5,798 nucleotides of DNA from JAVBMP01 sp031552315 (GCA_031552315.1 JAVBMP010000024.1:1-5798); one strand, 5' to 3'; shown: positions 1 to 5,577, counted from the first letter of the stretch. A program made the numbers and translations. The notes: generated from the letters alone by a model not told the origin.

Positions 1-20
1 AAAAATATCAGCTCTTTTAC

Positions 21-54
21 AGAAAGGCCGTGCTCGCCAAAGGCAAGCACGGCC
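21..54 (-). terminator. Hairpin after rplL, likely attenuator before rpoB
   Basis: A 13-bp stem with one U-G pair, GGCCGTGCTTGCC (42-54) and GGCGAGCACGGCC (26-38), closes a 3-nt TTT loop 24 nt after the rplL stop, followed by TTTCT. The U-tract is short, so termination would be partial. In E. coli the rplL-rpoB junction contains an attenuator and an RNase III site that lower rpoBC relative to the ribosomal genes; this hairpin stands in the same place. Confidence 0.6.
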
Positions 55-78
55 GCAAAATCAACCAAACAGCCAAAA

Positions 79-462
79 CTATTTGATTTCGACTTCAGCG
101 CCGGCTTCAACCAGCTGCTTCTTGGCGTCTTCGGCCTTGTCTTTCGCAATGCCTTCAAGCAGAACGGACGGGGTGCCGTCAACCTTGTCTTTGGCTTCTT
201 TCAGGCCAAGACCGGTCAGGGCGCGCACAACTTTGATCACGTTGATTTTGTTGGCGCCGGCGCCCTTCAGGTGAACGTCAAATTCGGTCTTTTCTTCCAC
301 TTCTTCAACCGGGCCGCCGGCAGCGGGCATGGCCATAATGGCGGCAGCGGGGGCAGCGGCGGAAACGCCGAACTTTTCTTCCAGTTCCTTGATGAACTCG
401 GAAAGTTCAAGGACAGTCATATTGGCAATAAAGTCAACAACTTGTTCTTTGGTAACGGACAT
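79..462 (-). CDS. rplL: 50S ribosomal protein bL12 (L7/L12)
   Basis: L12 is the multi-copy stalk protein whose C-terminal domains recruit EF-Tu, EF-G and other GTPases. The 127-residue product has the N-terminal dimerisation domain (1-33; VVDFIANMTVLELSEFIKEL). An Ala/Pro-rich hinge follows (about 34-52), then the globular C-terminal domain (about 58-127) with the factor-binding GANKINVIKVVRALTGLGL and LKEAKDKVDG. The hinge contains IMAMP, giving two Met in a segment usually made of Ala, Pro and Gly. The ATG has a strong AAAGGAG at 7-nt spacing, stronger than most neighbours, consistent with the need for several L12 copies per ribosome. Confidence 0.99.
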   Translation of the reverse strand: MSVTKEQVVDFIANMTVLELSEFIKELEEKFGVSAAAPAAAIMAMPAAGGPVEEVEEKTEFDVHLKGAGANKINVIKVVRALTGLGLKEAKDKVDGTPSVLLEGIAKDKAEDAKKQLVEAGAEVEIK

Positions 463-504
463 TGGGATTCTCCTTTGAGATCAATAAGTTTAATCTGTAA
501 GTTT

Positions 505-1026
505 TCAGGCTGCTTTCTTTTCTTCAATGGCTTTAAGCGCATAAAGCATGCCACGAATAATGTTTGCAAACAGCGAGACAAAGTTGGTGGGCACGGCGTT
601 CATGGTGCCCAGGGCCGTAGCCAAAAGTTCCTGCTTGCCGGGGAGTTTGGCGAGCGCGTCAACCTGCGCGGCGCTAAGGAACTTGCCTTCAAGGCTGCCG
701 TGTCTGACTACAAACTTTTTGCTGGTTTTCGCAAATTCCGTAACCGCTTTCGCAACGGCTACAGGGTCTGCATAACCAAGGGCTACGGCGCAGTTTTCTT
801 TGAAGTCATCTTTGATAACGTCATGCACGCCGTCGGTGAGCGCAATGCGCGCCAGGGTGTTTTTTACGATCAGGAGCTCTCCGCCCACTTCACGCAACTT
901 AACACGCAAACGCGTCATTTCTTCCACCTGCATACCCTTGAAGTCAGAGACAACCGCAATTGAAGCCTTGGAGGTTTTCTCTCTAATGCCTTCAATTATA
1001 GCGGCTTTTTGTGTTCTGGTGTTCAC
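505..1026 (-). CDS. rplJ: 50S ribosomal protein uL10
   Basis: L10 anchors L12 dimers to the ribosome, forming the stalk that recruits translation factors, and it represses its own operon. The 173-residue product has the N-terminal rRNA-binding domain with SIAVVSDFKGMQVEEMTRLR (22-41) and IVKNTLARIAL (53-63). The middle contains ENCAVALGY, and GTMNAVPTNFV leads into the C-terminal L12-binding helix (IRGMLYALKAIEEKKAA). Translation starts at GTG (1024-1026), preceded by AAAGGAG with 5-nt spacing; no upstream ATG fits and the next in-frame ATG is deep in the domain. It follows the L10 leader and lies 42 nt before rplL. Confidence 0.98.
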   Translation of the reverse strand: MNTRTQKAAIIEGIREKTSKASIAVVSDFKGMQVEEMTRLRVKLREVGGELLIVKNTLARIALTDGVHDVIKDDFKENCAVALGYADPVAVAKAVTEFAKTSKKFVVRHGSLEGKFLSAAQVDALAKLPGKQELLATALGTMNAVPTNFVSLFANIIRGMLYALKAIEEKKAA

Positions 1027-1076
1027 TGGGGCTCCTTTGTTAAGAGCTTGGTGTTGCTGGTGGAATTACAGATCTA

Positions 1077-1123
1077 CTTAGAAACCTAAGCCTCGGCAGG
1101 TGATTAAGGCTTGCGCCGCCTGC
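1077..1123 (-). promoter_or_regulatory. L10 leader: autoregulatory element of rplJ-rplL
   Basis: About 50 nt before rplJ the transcript carries GCAGG (1119-1123) paired with CCTGC (1096-1100), immediately followed by CGAGG. From memory, CCUGCCGAGG is the hallmark of the conserved L10 leader, where the L10(L12)4 complex binds a kink-turn and represses translation. Two further pairings are visible: AAGCCT (1107-1112) with AGGCTT (1088-1093), which crosses the first stem, and CTTAG (1086-1090) with CTAAG (1077-1081). Upstream, small hairpins fill 1150-1230. The outer stem of the classic kink-turn is not obvious here. Confidence 0.75.
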
Positions 1124-1232
1124 TTTCATCGACCCGAAATTCCCTGTCCTCTAGCCATATATGCGGTTTTAACACCGCCAAGACTGGCGCGGAAAAGCGC
1201 CTTCCTTACAAAGCCCCTGCCCACAGGCAAAG

Positions 1233-1261
1233 GCAGCCGGGAAGCAAGGCCGCCCGGCTGC
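1233..1261 (-). other. Hairpin downstream of rplA
   Basis: A perfect 9-bp inverted repeat, GCAGCCGGG (1253-1261) and CCCGGCTGC (1233-1241), with an 11-nt loop begins 14 nt after the rplA stop. The following bases are CTTTGCC, not a run of U, so it is at best an inefficient terminator. It may separate the rplK-rplA and rplJ-rplL messages by processing or attenuation. Confidence 0.5.
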
Positions 1262-1275
1262 GAAAATTATGCTGA

Positions 1276-1983
1276 TCACCCTTCCACAAATTTGCGGATA
1301 ACGGACGGATCCACCTTGAAGCCGGGGCCCATTGTGGTAGAAATGGCCATGGTCTTCATATAGGTGCCCTTGGCGCTGGAAGGCTTCAGGCGGTTGACCT
1401 GGTCAAGCAGGGCCTTAAGGTTGCCCATAAGCTTTTCAGTACCAAAAGAAACTTTGCCAAGCGGGGCGTGCAACACGCCGGCCTTGTCAACCTTAAATTC
1501 AACGCGCCCGGCCTTGACTTCTTTAACCGCGGCGGCCACGTCAAAAGTAACGGTGCCGGTTTTGGCGTTGGGCATAAGCCCGCGCGGGCCAAGTACACGG
1601 CCTATCTGGCCCACAAGGGCCATGACGTCCGGGGTGGCAATGGCGGAATCAAAATCAAGGAAGCCTTCTTTCACGCGGGCCACCAGTTCTTCCGCGCCGA
1701 CAAAATCAGCGCCGGCGGCCTTGGCTTCCGCTTCCTTGTCGCCTTTACAGAACACCGCAACGCGTACGGTCTTGCCAAGGCCGTGGGGCAACGCTACCGC
1801 GCCGCGCACCATCTGGTCGGAATACTTCGGGTCAACGCCAAGGCAAAGAGCCATATCGACGGTTTCATCAAATTTGGCAAAGGAAGCGGCCACAGCTTTG
1901 CTGATAGCTTCATCCACCGGCCACACTGCCTGCAAGTCCACATTTTCAACAGACTTGCGATATTTTTTGCCATGTCTGGGCAT
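1276..1983 (-). CDS. rplA: 50S ribosomal protein uL1
   Basis: L1 forms the mobile L1 stalk that helps release deacylated tRNA from the E site, and in many bacteria it represses its own mRNA. The 235-residue product matches the family length. It begins MPRHGKKYRK, and the central signature MALVGQIGRVLGPRGLMPNA runs at 121-140 followed by KTGTVT. The C-terminal part has KVSFGTEKLMGNL and TTMGPGFKVD. The ATG is preceded by AAGG at 7-nt spacing. In E. coli rplA follows rplK almost directly; here 218 nt of structured sequence intervene, so any translational coupling to rplK is probably lost. The stop is TGA. Confidence 0.99.
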   Translation of the reverse strand: MPRHGKKYRKSVENVDLQAVWPVDEAISKAVAASFAKFDETVDMALCLGVDPKYSDQMVRGAVALPHGLGKTVRVAVFCKGDKEAEAKAAGADFVGAEELVARVKEGFLDFDSAIATPDVMALVGQIGRVLGPRGLMPNAKTGTVTFDVAAAVKEVKAGRVEFKVDKAGVLHAPLGKVSFGTEKLMGNLKALLDQVNRLKPSSAKGTYMKTMAISTTMGPGFKVDPSVIRKFVEG

Positions 1984-2014
1984 TGTTGCACCTTTTCCTT
2001 AAAAGTCGAATCTC

Positions 2015-2076
2015 CTGCCGCCCAAAATCCTCAAGCTTGCGCAAGCCCGGCCCAAAGCGCGGGGAGGAAACGGCAG
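2015..2076 (-). promoter_or_regulatory. Extended stem-loop upstream of rplA (candidate L1 control site)
   Basis: An outer 6-bp stem CTGCCG/CGGCAG (2071-2076 with 2015-2020), an asymmetric internal loop and a second 5-bp stem TCCTC/GAGGA (2064-2068 with 2028-2032) enclose the 12-nt palindrome GCTTGCGCAAGC (2035-2046). The structure ends about 20 nt before the rplA Shine-Dalgarno. The layout of stems around an asymmetric loop fits a protein-binding leader, and L1 is the natural candidate, but I see no diagnostic L1-binding sequence. Confidence 0.4.
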
Positions 2077-2112
2077 TACGGTTGATTAAACTCGCGTATT
2101 TTATTTTTAACC

Positions 2113-2191
2113 GCCAGCCTTGCCTCTTGTAAGAGGAAACGGGGGCATGCCCCGCCAAGGCGCAACGGCTGGCAGCGTTTGCCGCTGCCAG
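2113..2191 (-). promoter_or_regulatory. Competing stem-loops downstream of rplK
   Basis: Ten nt after the rplK stop is a perfect 9-bp hairpin, CTGGCAGCG-GCAAA-CGCTGCCAG (2169-2191). Its 3' arm overlaps GCCAGCC (2167-2173), which can instead pair over 7 bp with GGCTGGC (2113-2119). That alternative would enclose a GGGGCATGCCCC palindrome (2142-2153) and a CCTCTT/AAGAGG hairpin (2123-2136). The two folds exclude each other, as in an attenuator-like switch, but no U-tract follows either, so the effect may be on stability or translation. The function is unknown. Confidence 0.5.
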
Positions 2192-2201
2192 GGCAACAGC
2201 C

Positions 2202-2624
2202 CTATTTTACTTCAATACCCATGCTCCGCGCGGTGCCCAAAATGGATTTGGTAGCCGCGGCCAGATCTTTGGCGGTAAGGTCGGGCATTTTCACGCGGGC
2301 GATTTCTTCAATTTCCTGCATGCTAAGCGCGCCAACCTTGTTACGGTTGGGTTCACCCGAACCCTTCTGCAATTTGGCGGCTTTGGCCAAAAGCACGGAG
2401 GCGGGCGGAGTTTTGGTTATAAAGGTAAATGAACGGTCATGGTAAACGGTAATGACAACCGGAATGACCGTGCCCTTGCTTTCAGCGGTTCTGGCATTGA
2501 AAGTCTTGCAGAACTCCATAATGTTCAAACCGTGCTGGCCAAGGGCCGGGCCTACCGGCGGCGAAGGGTTGGCCATGCCGCCCGGGATTTGCAGTTTGAT
2601 CTTGGCAACTTCTTTTTTAGCCAT
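2202..2624 (-). CDS. rplK: 50S ribosomal protein uL11
   Basis: L11 binds the GTPase-associated centre of 23S rRNA and takes part in factor binding and RelA-dependent stringent signalling. The 140-residue product matches the family length. The N-terminal domain (about 1-70) carries the PSPPVGPALGQHG signature (20-32), including the prolines of the thiostrepton-binding surface. The C-terminal rRNA-binding domain (about 75-140) contains KTPPASVLL, KGSGEPN and the terminal GTARSMGIEV. The segment before the signature reads IPGGMANP rather than the commoner IPAGKANP or IPAGQANP, a mild variation. It follows nusG and precedes rplA, but is separated from rplA by a long structured spacer. Confidence 0.99.
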   Translation of the reverse strand: MAKKEVAKIKLQIPGGMANPSPPVGPALGQHGLNIMEFCKTFNARTAESKGTVIPVVITVYHDRSFTFITKTPPASVLLAKAAKLQKGSGEPNRNKVGALSMQEIEEIARVKMPDLTAKDLAAATKSILGTARSMGIEVK

Positions 2625-2631
2625 GATAGTT

Positions 2632-2636
2632 TCCTT
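2632..2636 (-). promoter_or_regulatory. rplK ribosome binding site (decides the start)
   Basis: AAGGA lies 7 nt before the ATG at 2624. An in-frame TTG at 2639 would place this site inside the coding region and add five residues not found in L11, so the ATG is preferred. Confidence 0.85.
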
Positions 2637-2642
2637 CAATAT

Positions 2643-2717
2643 GGCAGGCGTGGCCTGCCTTCCTTCCCGGAAAGACCGGGTTAATTTTCATGCGCCAACC
2701 TGCCCGCAGGGGCAAGG
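2643..2717 (-). promoter_or_regulatory. Structured rplK leader with three hairpins
   Basis: The 105-nt nusG-rplK spacer holds three hairpins in transcription order: CC(T)TGCCC/GGGCAGG (2699-2717, one bulged base), CCCGG-TCTTT-CCGGG (2666-2680) and GGCAGGC-CAC-GCCTGCC (2643-2659, perfect 7 bp). The last ends 6 nt before the rplK Shine-Dalgarno. In E. coli, L1 represses rplK-rplA by binding the rplK leader, so this is where an L1 site could lie; I cannot recognise the L1-binding loop itself. None of the hairpins has a terminator U-tract. Confidence 0.45.
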
Positions 2718-2729
2718 CGACCGCCCAGG

Positions 2730-3296
2730 CTACCCTTTGGAAACCTGAACAAAATCAAGCTCAACCGGGGTTTGTCTGCCAAAAATGGAAACAGATACCC
2801 GCAGTTTGCCCTTATCATAATTCACATCTTCCACAGTGCCGTTGAAGCCGCTGAACGGGCCGTCAATAACCCGCACTTCGTCGCCCCGCTCAAAGTTGAA
2901 CTTGGGCCGGGGCTGTTCATGCCGGGTTTCCATCATGGAAAGGATGCGTTCGGCCTCGCTGTCACGCATAGGGGTGGGGTGGTTTTTGCCCCCGACAAAG
3001 CCTGTAACCTTGGGTATGGATTGCACCAGGTGCCAGGATTCGTCTGTCATGACCATGCGCACCATGATGTAACCGGGGTAGAACTTGCGGGTGAAGGTCT
3101 TTTTTTCCCCGCGCACCAGTTCAATAATGCGCTCTGTGGGAATAATCACTTCCTGTATGGCGCCCTTGTCTTGCCCGGTGCGCATCATTTCACGTATGGT
3201 CTGGTCTACCCGGTTTTCAAAGCCGGAATAGGTATGAATTATATACCAGCGCGCCTTTGGCTCCTGGGGCGGCAAATTCAGGTCAAAATCCGTCAT
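2730..3296 (-). CDS. nusG: Transcription termination/antitermination factor NusG
   Basis: NusG binds RNA polymerase through its N-terminal domain. Its C-terminal KOW domain contacts Rho or ribosomal S10, controlling pausing, termination and coupling to translation. The 188-residue product has the NGN domain at about 15-123 (ARWYIIHTYSGFENRV; FYPGYIMVRM; VTGFVG) and a KOW domain at about 136-186 (GDEVRVIDGPFSGFNGTVEDV; SIFGRQTPVELDFVQV). Length and domains are standard, without the extra domain found in some phyla. The ATG follows the secE stop by 2 nt with only a weak Shine-Dalgarno (GGTAAG), so translation is probably coupled to secE. Confidence 0.99.
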   Translation of the reverse strand: MTDFDLNLPPQEPKARWYIIHTYSGFENRVDQTIREMMRTGQDKGAIQEVIIPTERIIELVRGEKKTFTRKFYPGYIMVRMVMTDESWHLVQSIPKVTGFVGGKNHPTPMRDSEAERILSMMETRHEQPRPKFNFERGDEVRVIDGPFSGFNGTVEDVNYDKGKLRVSVSIFGRQTPVELDFVQVSKG

Positions 3297-3298
3297 GG

Positions 3299-3583
3299 CT
3301 ACTTACCAAGGCTGAGTATGAGTTCAGAGAGCTTGACCAGACCAAGGTCAAGAACGCCAAGGAATATGGACATGACAACAACCAGAATGAGCACGGCGAG
3401 GGTGGTAACTTTTATTTCCTTGCGGGAAGGCCAGCTTACTTTTTTCAGTTCCAGCCTGGATTCTTCAAAATAATCACGCAAAGAAGCAACCTTAAGCGCC
3501 AGGCCGGAAGGCTTTTCGGCAACGACCGGGCCTTTTCCGCCTTTTATGACGTTAGTGTTCGCGTTCTTTTCTTTAGTGCTCAT
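3299..3583 (-). CDS. secE: Preprotein translocase subunit SecE
   Basis: SecE is the essential small subunit that clamps SecY in the inner-membrane SecYEG channel. The product from the chosen ATG is 94 residues. After a polar, Lys-rich N-terminus (1-34) comes the amphipathic helix with the family signature ELKKVSWPSRKE (45-56). A single transmembrane helix follows at about 60-80 (TTLAVLILVVVMSIFLGVLD), and a short C-terminal tail. This is the one-transmembrane form typical outside the enteric bacteria, where SecE has three. It lies between tRNA-Trp and nusG, the classic secE-nusG pair, and its TAG is 2 nt before the nusG ATG. Confidence 0.97.
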   Translation of the reverse strand: MSTKEKNANTNVIKGGKGPVVAEKPSGLALKVASLRDYFEESRLELKKVSWPSRKEIKVTTLAVLILVVVMSIFLGVLDLGLVKLSELILSLGK

Positions 3584-3589
3584 GGAGTG

Positions 3590-3594
3590 CCCCT
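3590..3594 (-). promoter_or_regulatory. secE ribosome binding site (decides the start)
   Basis: AGGGG lies 6 nt upstream of the ATG at 3583. The longer in-frame reading from a TTG at 3640 has no comparable site and would add 19 residues unlike SecE, starting only 17 nt after tRNA-Trp. The ATG at 3583 is therefore chosen. Confidence 0.8.
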
Positions 3595-3620
3595 GGTCAT
3601 TAAGAAGGCCTGAAGGCCTG

Positions 3621-3650
3621 TATATAATCTGACGCCGCAAACGCGGCCAA
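3621..3650 (-). promoter_or_regulatory. Possible secE-nusG promoter with internal hairpin
   Basis: On the minus strand TTGGCC (3645-3650) and TATATA (3621-3626) stand 18 nt apart, each 4 of 6 to the sigma-70 consensus, between tRNA-Trp and secE. The spacer overlaps a perfect 5-bp hairpin GCCGC-GTTT-GCGGC (3634-3647). E. coli secE-nusG is known to have its own promoter, which makes the position sensible, but the match is modest. The hairpin could instead be a processing signal downstream of the tRNA. Confidence 0.28.
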
Positions 3651-3657
3651 AAGTCAA

Positions 3658-3734
3658 TGGCAGGGCAGGAGGGATTCGAACCCCCAACTTGCGGTTTTGG
3701 AGACCGCCGCTCTAGCCGTTAGAGCTACTGCCCT
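3658..3734 (-). tRNA. tRNA-Trp(CCA)
   Basis: This is a 77-nt cloverleaf including encoded CCA (3658-3660), with discriminator G as expected for bacterial tRNA-Trp. The acceptor AGGGCAG/CTGCCCT is perfect. The anticodon arm GCGGT-CTCCAAA-ACCGC gives anticodon CCA for UGG. The T-arm is GGGGG-TTCGAAT-CCCTC with one G-U pair. Its place between rpmG and secE is common in many bacterial phyla and implies release from a polycistronic transcript. Confidence 0.98.
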
Positions 3735-3742
3735 GTGTTGGG

Positions 3743-3776
3743 CGCGGCGCCCGGCCTGTTAGGGAAAGGCGCCGCG
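3743..3776 (-). other. Strong hairpin between rpmG and tRNA-Trp
   Basis: A perfect 9-bp GC-only inverted repeat, CGCGGCGCC (3768-3776) and GGCGCCGCG (3743-3751), closes a 16-nt loop. It begins 12 nt after the rpmG stop and ends 8 nt before the tRNA-Trp 5' end. No U-tract follows, so it is not a standard intrinsic terminator. It may protect the 3' end of the tuf-rpmG mRNA when the tRNA is excised, or guide RNase processing. Confidence 0.55.
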
Positions 3777-3788
3777 TTTGAACGTTAT

Positions 3789-3938
3789 CTATTTGGTTTC
3801 GCGATGTACTGTAACTTTCTTGTCCCAGGGGCAATACTTTTTCAGTTCAAGGCGGCCGGTTGTATTCTTTTTATTCTTGTTGGTAGCGTAATTGCGCCGC
3901 TTGCATTCTGTGCAGGCAAGCTGAATATTGATGCGCAT
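3789..3938 (-). CDS. rpmG: 50S ribosomal protein bL33
   Basis: This short gene encodes 49 residues, the usual L33 length, starting MRINIQLACTECKRRNYAT and ending VTVHRETK. L33 is a small large-subunit protein near the E site. The family signatures ACTECKRRNYAT (8-19), NTTGRLELKKYC (25-36) and HRETK (45-49) are clear. The first zinc knuckle is intact (C9, C12), but the second reads C36-P-W-D39, so the fourth zinc ligand is Asp or lost: an intermediate between zinc-binding and zinc-free forms. The Shine-Dalgarno GGAG is made by the last tuf codons and lies 6 nt before ATG. With only 3 nt between genes, translational coupling to tuf is likely. Confidence 0.97.
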   Translation of the reverse strand: MRINIQLACTECKRRNYATNKNKKNTTGRLELKKYCPWDKKVTVHRETK

Positions 3939-3941
3939 GAG

Positions 3942-5138
3942 TTACTCCAGAATTTCAGAAACAACGCCGGAACCAACGGTGCGGCCACCTTCGCGGATAG
4001 CGAAGCGCAGGCCCTGTTCCATGGCGATGGGGTTGATCAGCTCTACCAGGAAGGTAGCGTTGTCACCGGGCATAACCATTTCAACACCTTCAGCCAGGGC
4101 AATGATGCCGGTGATGTCAGTGGTGCGGAAATAGAACTGCGGGCGGTAACCGGTAAAGAACGGGGTGTGACGGCCGCCTTCTTCCTTGGAAAGAACATAC
4201 ACTTCCGCTTTGAACTTCTTGTGCGGGGTGATGGATTTCGGGGCGGCAAGAACCTGGCCGCGTTCAACGTCTTCACGCTTGATGCCGCGCAGAAGGGCGC
4301 CGATGTTGTCGCCGGCCTGGCCCTGGTCAAGCAGCTTGCGGAACATTTCAACGCCGGTGCAGGTGCTTTTTACGGTGGGCTTGATGCCCACGATTTCAAC
4401 TTCTTCACCCACCTTGATTATGCCACGTTCCACACGGCCGGTAACAACGGTACCGCGGCCGGATATGGAGAACACGTCTTCAATGGGCATAAGGAAGGGC
4501 TTGTCAATGGCGCGTTCCGGTTCCGGAATGAAGGAATCGCAAGCGTCAAGCAGTTCAATAATGGGCTTGGTGTTCGGGTCGTCAAGGCTGGAAGCTTCCA
4601 GGGCCTTGAGGGCGGAACCGCGGATAACCGGGGTGTCGTCGCCGGGGAAGCCGTAGGTGCTGAGCAGTTCGCGCACTTCCATATCAACCAGTTCAAGCAG
4701 TTCGGCGTCGTCAACCATGTCGCACTTGTTCAGGAACACAACCAGGCTGGGCACGCCAACCTGGCGGGCAAGCAGAATGTGTTCACGGGTCTGGGGCATG
4801 GGGCCGTCAGTGGCGGCAACAACTATAATACCGCCGTCCATCTGGGCGGCGCCGGTGATCATGTTTTTGATGTAGTCGGCGTGGCCGGGGCAGTCAACGT
4901 GGGCGTAGTGGCGAATGGGGGTTTCATATTCCACGTGAGAGGTGGAAATGGTAATGCCGCGCTCTTTTTCTTCCGGCGCCTTGTCTATTTCGTCATAGGA
5001 AATAAACTTGCCGGTGCCCATACGCATATTGGCAATTTTGGTAATGGCGGCGGTAAGAGTGGTCTTGCCGTGGTCAATGTGACCGATGGTGCCAATGTTT
5101 ACGTGAGGCTTTGTGCGCTCAAATTTTTCCTTACCCAT
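3942..5138 (-). CDS. tuf: Translation elongation factor EF-Tu
   Basis: EF-Tu carries aminoacyl-tRNA to the ribosomal A site as a GTP complex in the cytoplasm. The 398-residue product is full length. All GTPase motifs are visible: P-loop GHIDHGKT (19-26), switch I RGITI (60-64), DCPGH with the catalytic His (82-86), NKCD (137-140) and SAL (175-177). The two beta-barrel domains follow, roughly 210-305 and 306-398, the last containing the conserved GGRTVGSGVV segment. The ATG is preceded by GGGAG at 6-nt spacing and is followed by the standard EF-Tu N-terminus. It sits 55 nt after tRNA-Thr(GGT), which makes it the tufB-position copy; whether a second tuf exists in the str operon cannot be seen here. 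The stop codon is 3 nt before rpmG. Confidence 0.99.
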   Translation of the reverse strand: MGKEKFERTKPHVNIGTIGHIDHGKTTLTAAITKIANMRMGTGKFISYDEIDKAPEEKERGITISTSHVEYETPIRHYAHVDCPGHADYIKNMITGAAQMDGGIIVVAATDGPMPQTREHILLARQVGVPSLVVFLNKCDMVDDAELLELVDMEVRELLSTYGFPGDDTPVIRGSALKALEASSLDDPNTKPIIELLDACDSFIPEPERAIDKPFLMPIEDVFSISGRGTVVTGRVERGIIKVGEEVEIVGIKPTVKSTCTGVEMFRKLLDQGQAGDNIGALLRGIKREDVERGQVLAAPKSITPHKKFKAEVYVLSKEEGGRHTPFFTGYRPQFYFRTTDITGIIALAEGVEMVMPGDNATFLVELINPIAMEQGLRFAIREGGRTVGSGVVSEILE

Positions 5139-5193
5139 GATTTACTCCCTGCTTTTTAGCATTATTTGCGGATTTAACCGAGTTCAAAAAAGA

Positions 5194-5269
<76 letters not shown>

Positions 5270-5309
5270 ATTTGGGGACATTCCGGCAAGAAACGGGGCG
5301 CATTTTTGG

Positions 5310-5385
5310 TGGAGCGGGAAACGAGATTCGAACTCGCAACCCTCAGCTTGGAAGGCTGATGCTCTAGCCGTTGAGCTATTCCCGC
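5310..5385 (-). tRNA. tRNA-Gly(TCC)
   Basis: This is a 76-nt cloverleaf with encoded CCA (5310-5312) and discriminator U. The acceptor stem is GCGGGAA/TTCCCGC, perfectly paired. The anticodon arm TCAGC-CTTCCAA-GCTGA gives anticodon TCC, which reads GGA and GGG glycine codons. The T-arm is GCGAG-TTCGAAT-CTCGT with one G-U pair. It corresponds to E. coli glyT in both position and anticodon. Confidence 0.97.
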
Positions 5386-5577
5386 GCAAACGCCGTAGTT
5401 CTCCGACAGAATACCTGAAGTTTCCGTCTCCTACAGCCTACATCGCCACCCTTGGGGGCCATGCAAGACAGGTCAAGCTATTGCCATAAACACGAAGTAA
5501 ATGCAAGCCCAAAATACTGCCTTACAAAAAAACGATGAGCTGACGCGTTGCGCCACACTTGGCGGCGCGAAAATTTC
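5386..5577 (-). other. 192-nt spacer between tRNA-Tyr and tRNA-Gly
   Basis: No gene is evident. In transcription order it begins with a small hairpin (CGCCA/TGGCG, 5551-5564), followed 17 nt later by a run of seven T (5526-5532). The distance is too great for a standard intrinsic terminator. A TTGACC hexamer lies at about 5472-5477 but has no -10 partner at 16-18 nt. A TATTCT that could be a -10 lies about 22 nt before tRNA-Gly but lacks a -35. The spacer may hold a processing site or a second promoter; neither can be assigned. Confidence 0.5.

Noticed and set aside
1150..1190. TTGGCG with TATATG as an rplJ promoter
   Set aside because: The spacing is only 14 nt and the bases are also used by leader hairpins, so the support is too weak to annotate.
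2090..2110. TAAAAT as a -10 element for an rplA promoter
   Set aside because: The hexamer matches 5 of 6, but no -35-like sequence lies 16-18 nt upstream in this AT-rich stretch.
2625..2639. Longer rplK starting at TTG 2639
   Set aside because: It would bury the AAGGA ribosome binding site and add MKETI, which is not part of L11.
3735..5159. A 474-codon plus-strand open frame opposite tuf
   Set aside because: It is antisense to EF-Tu, whose motifs are complete. The translation is rich in Gly, Ala, His and Asn with no recognisable domain, as expected of a shadow frame opposite a codon-biased gene.
5139..5193. T6 run after tRNA-Thr(GGT) as a terminator, or TTGAAC with AATAAT as a tuf promoter
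   Set aside because: No separate GC stem precedes the T run. The promoter-like elements are only 15 nt apart and match poorly.
5526..5568. Intrinsic terminator after tRNA-Tyr (hairpin plus T7)
   Set aside because: The hairpin and the T run are 17 nt apart and nothing GC-rich pairs directly before the T run, so the geometry is wrong.
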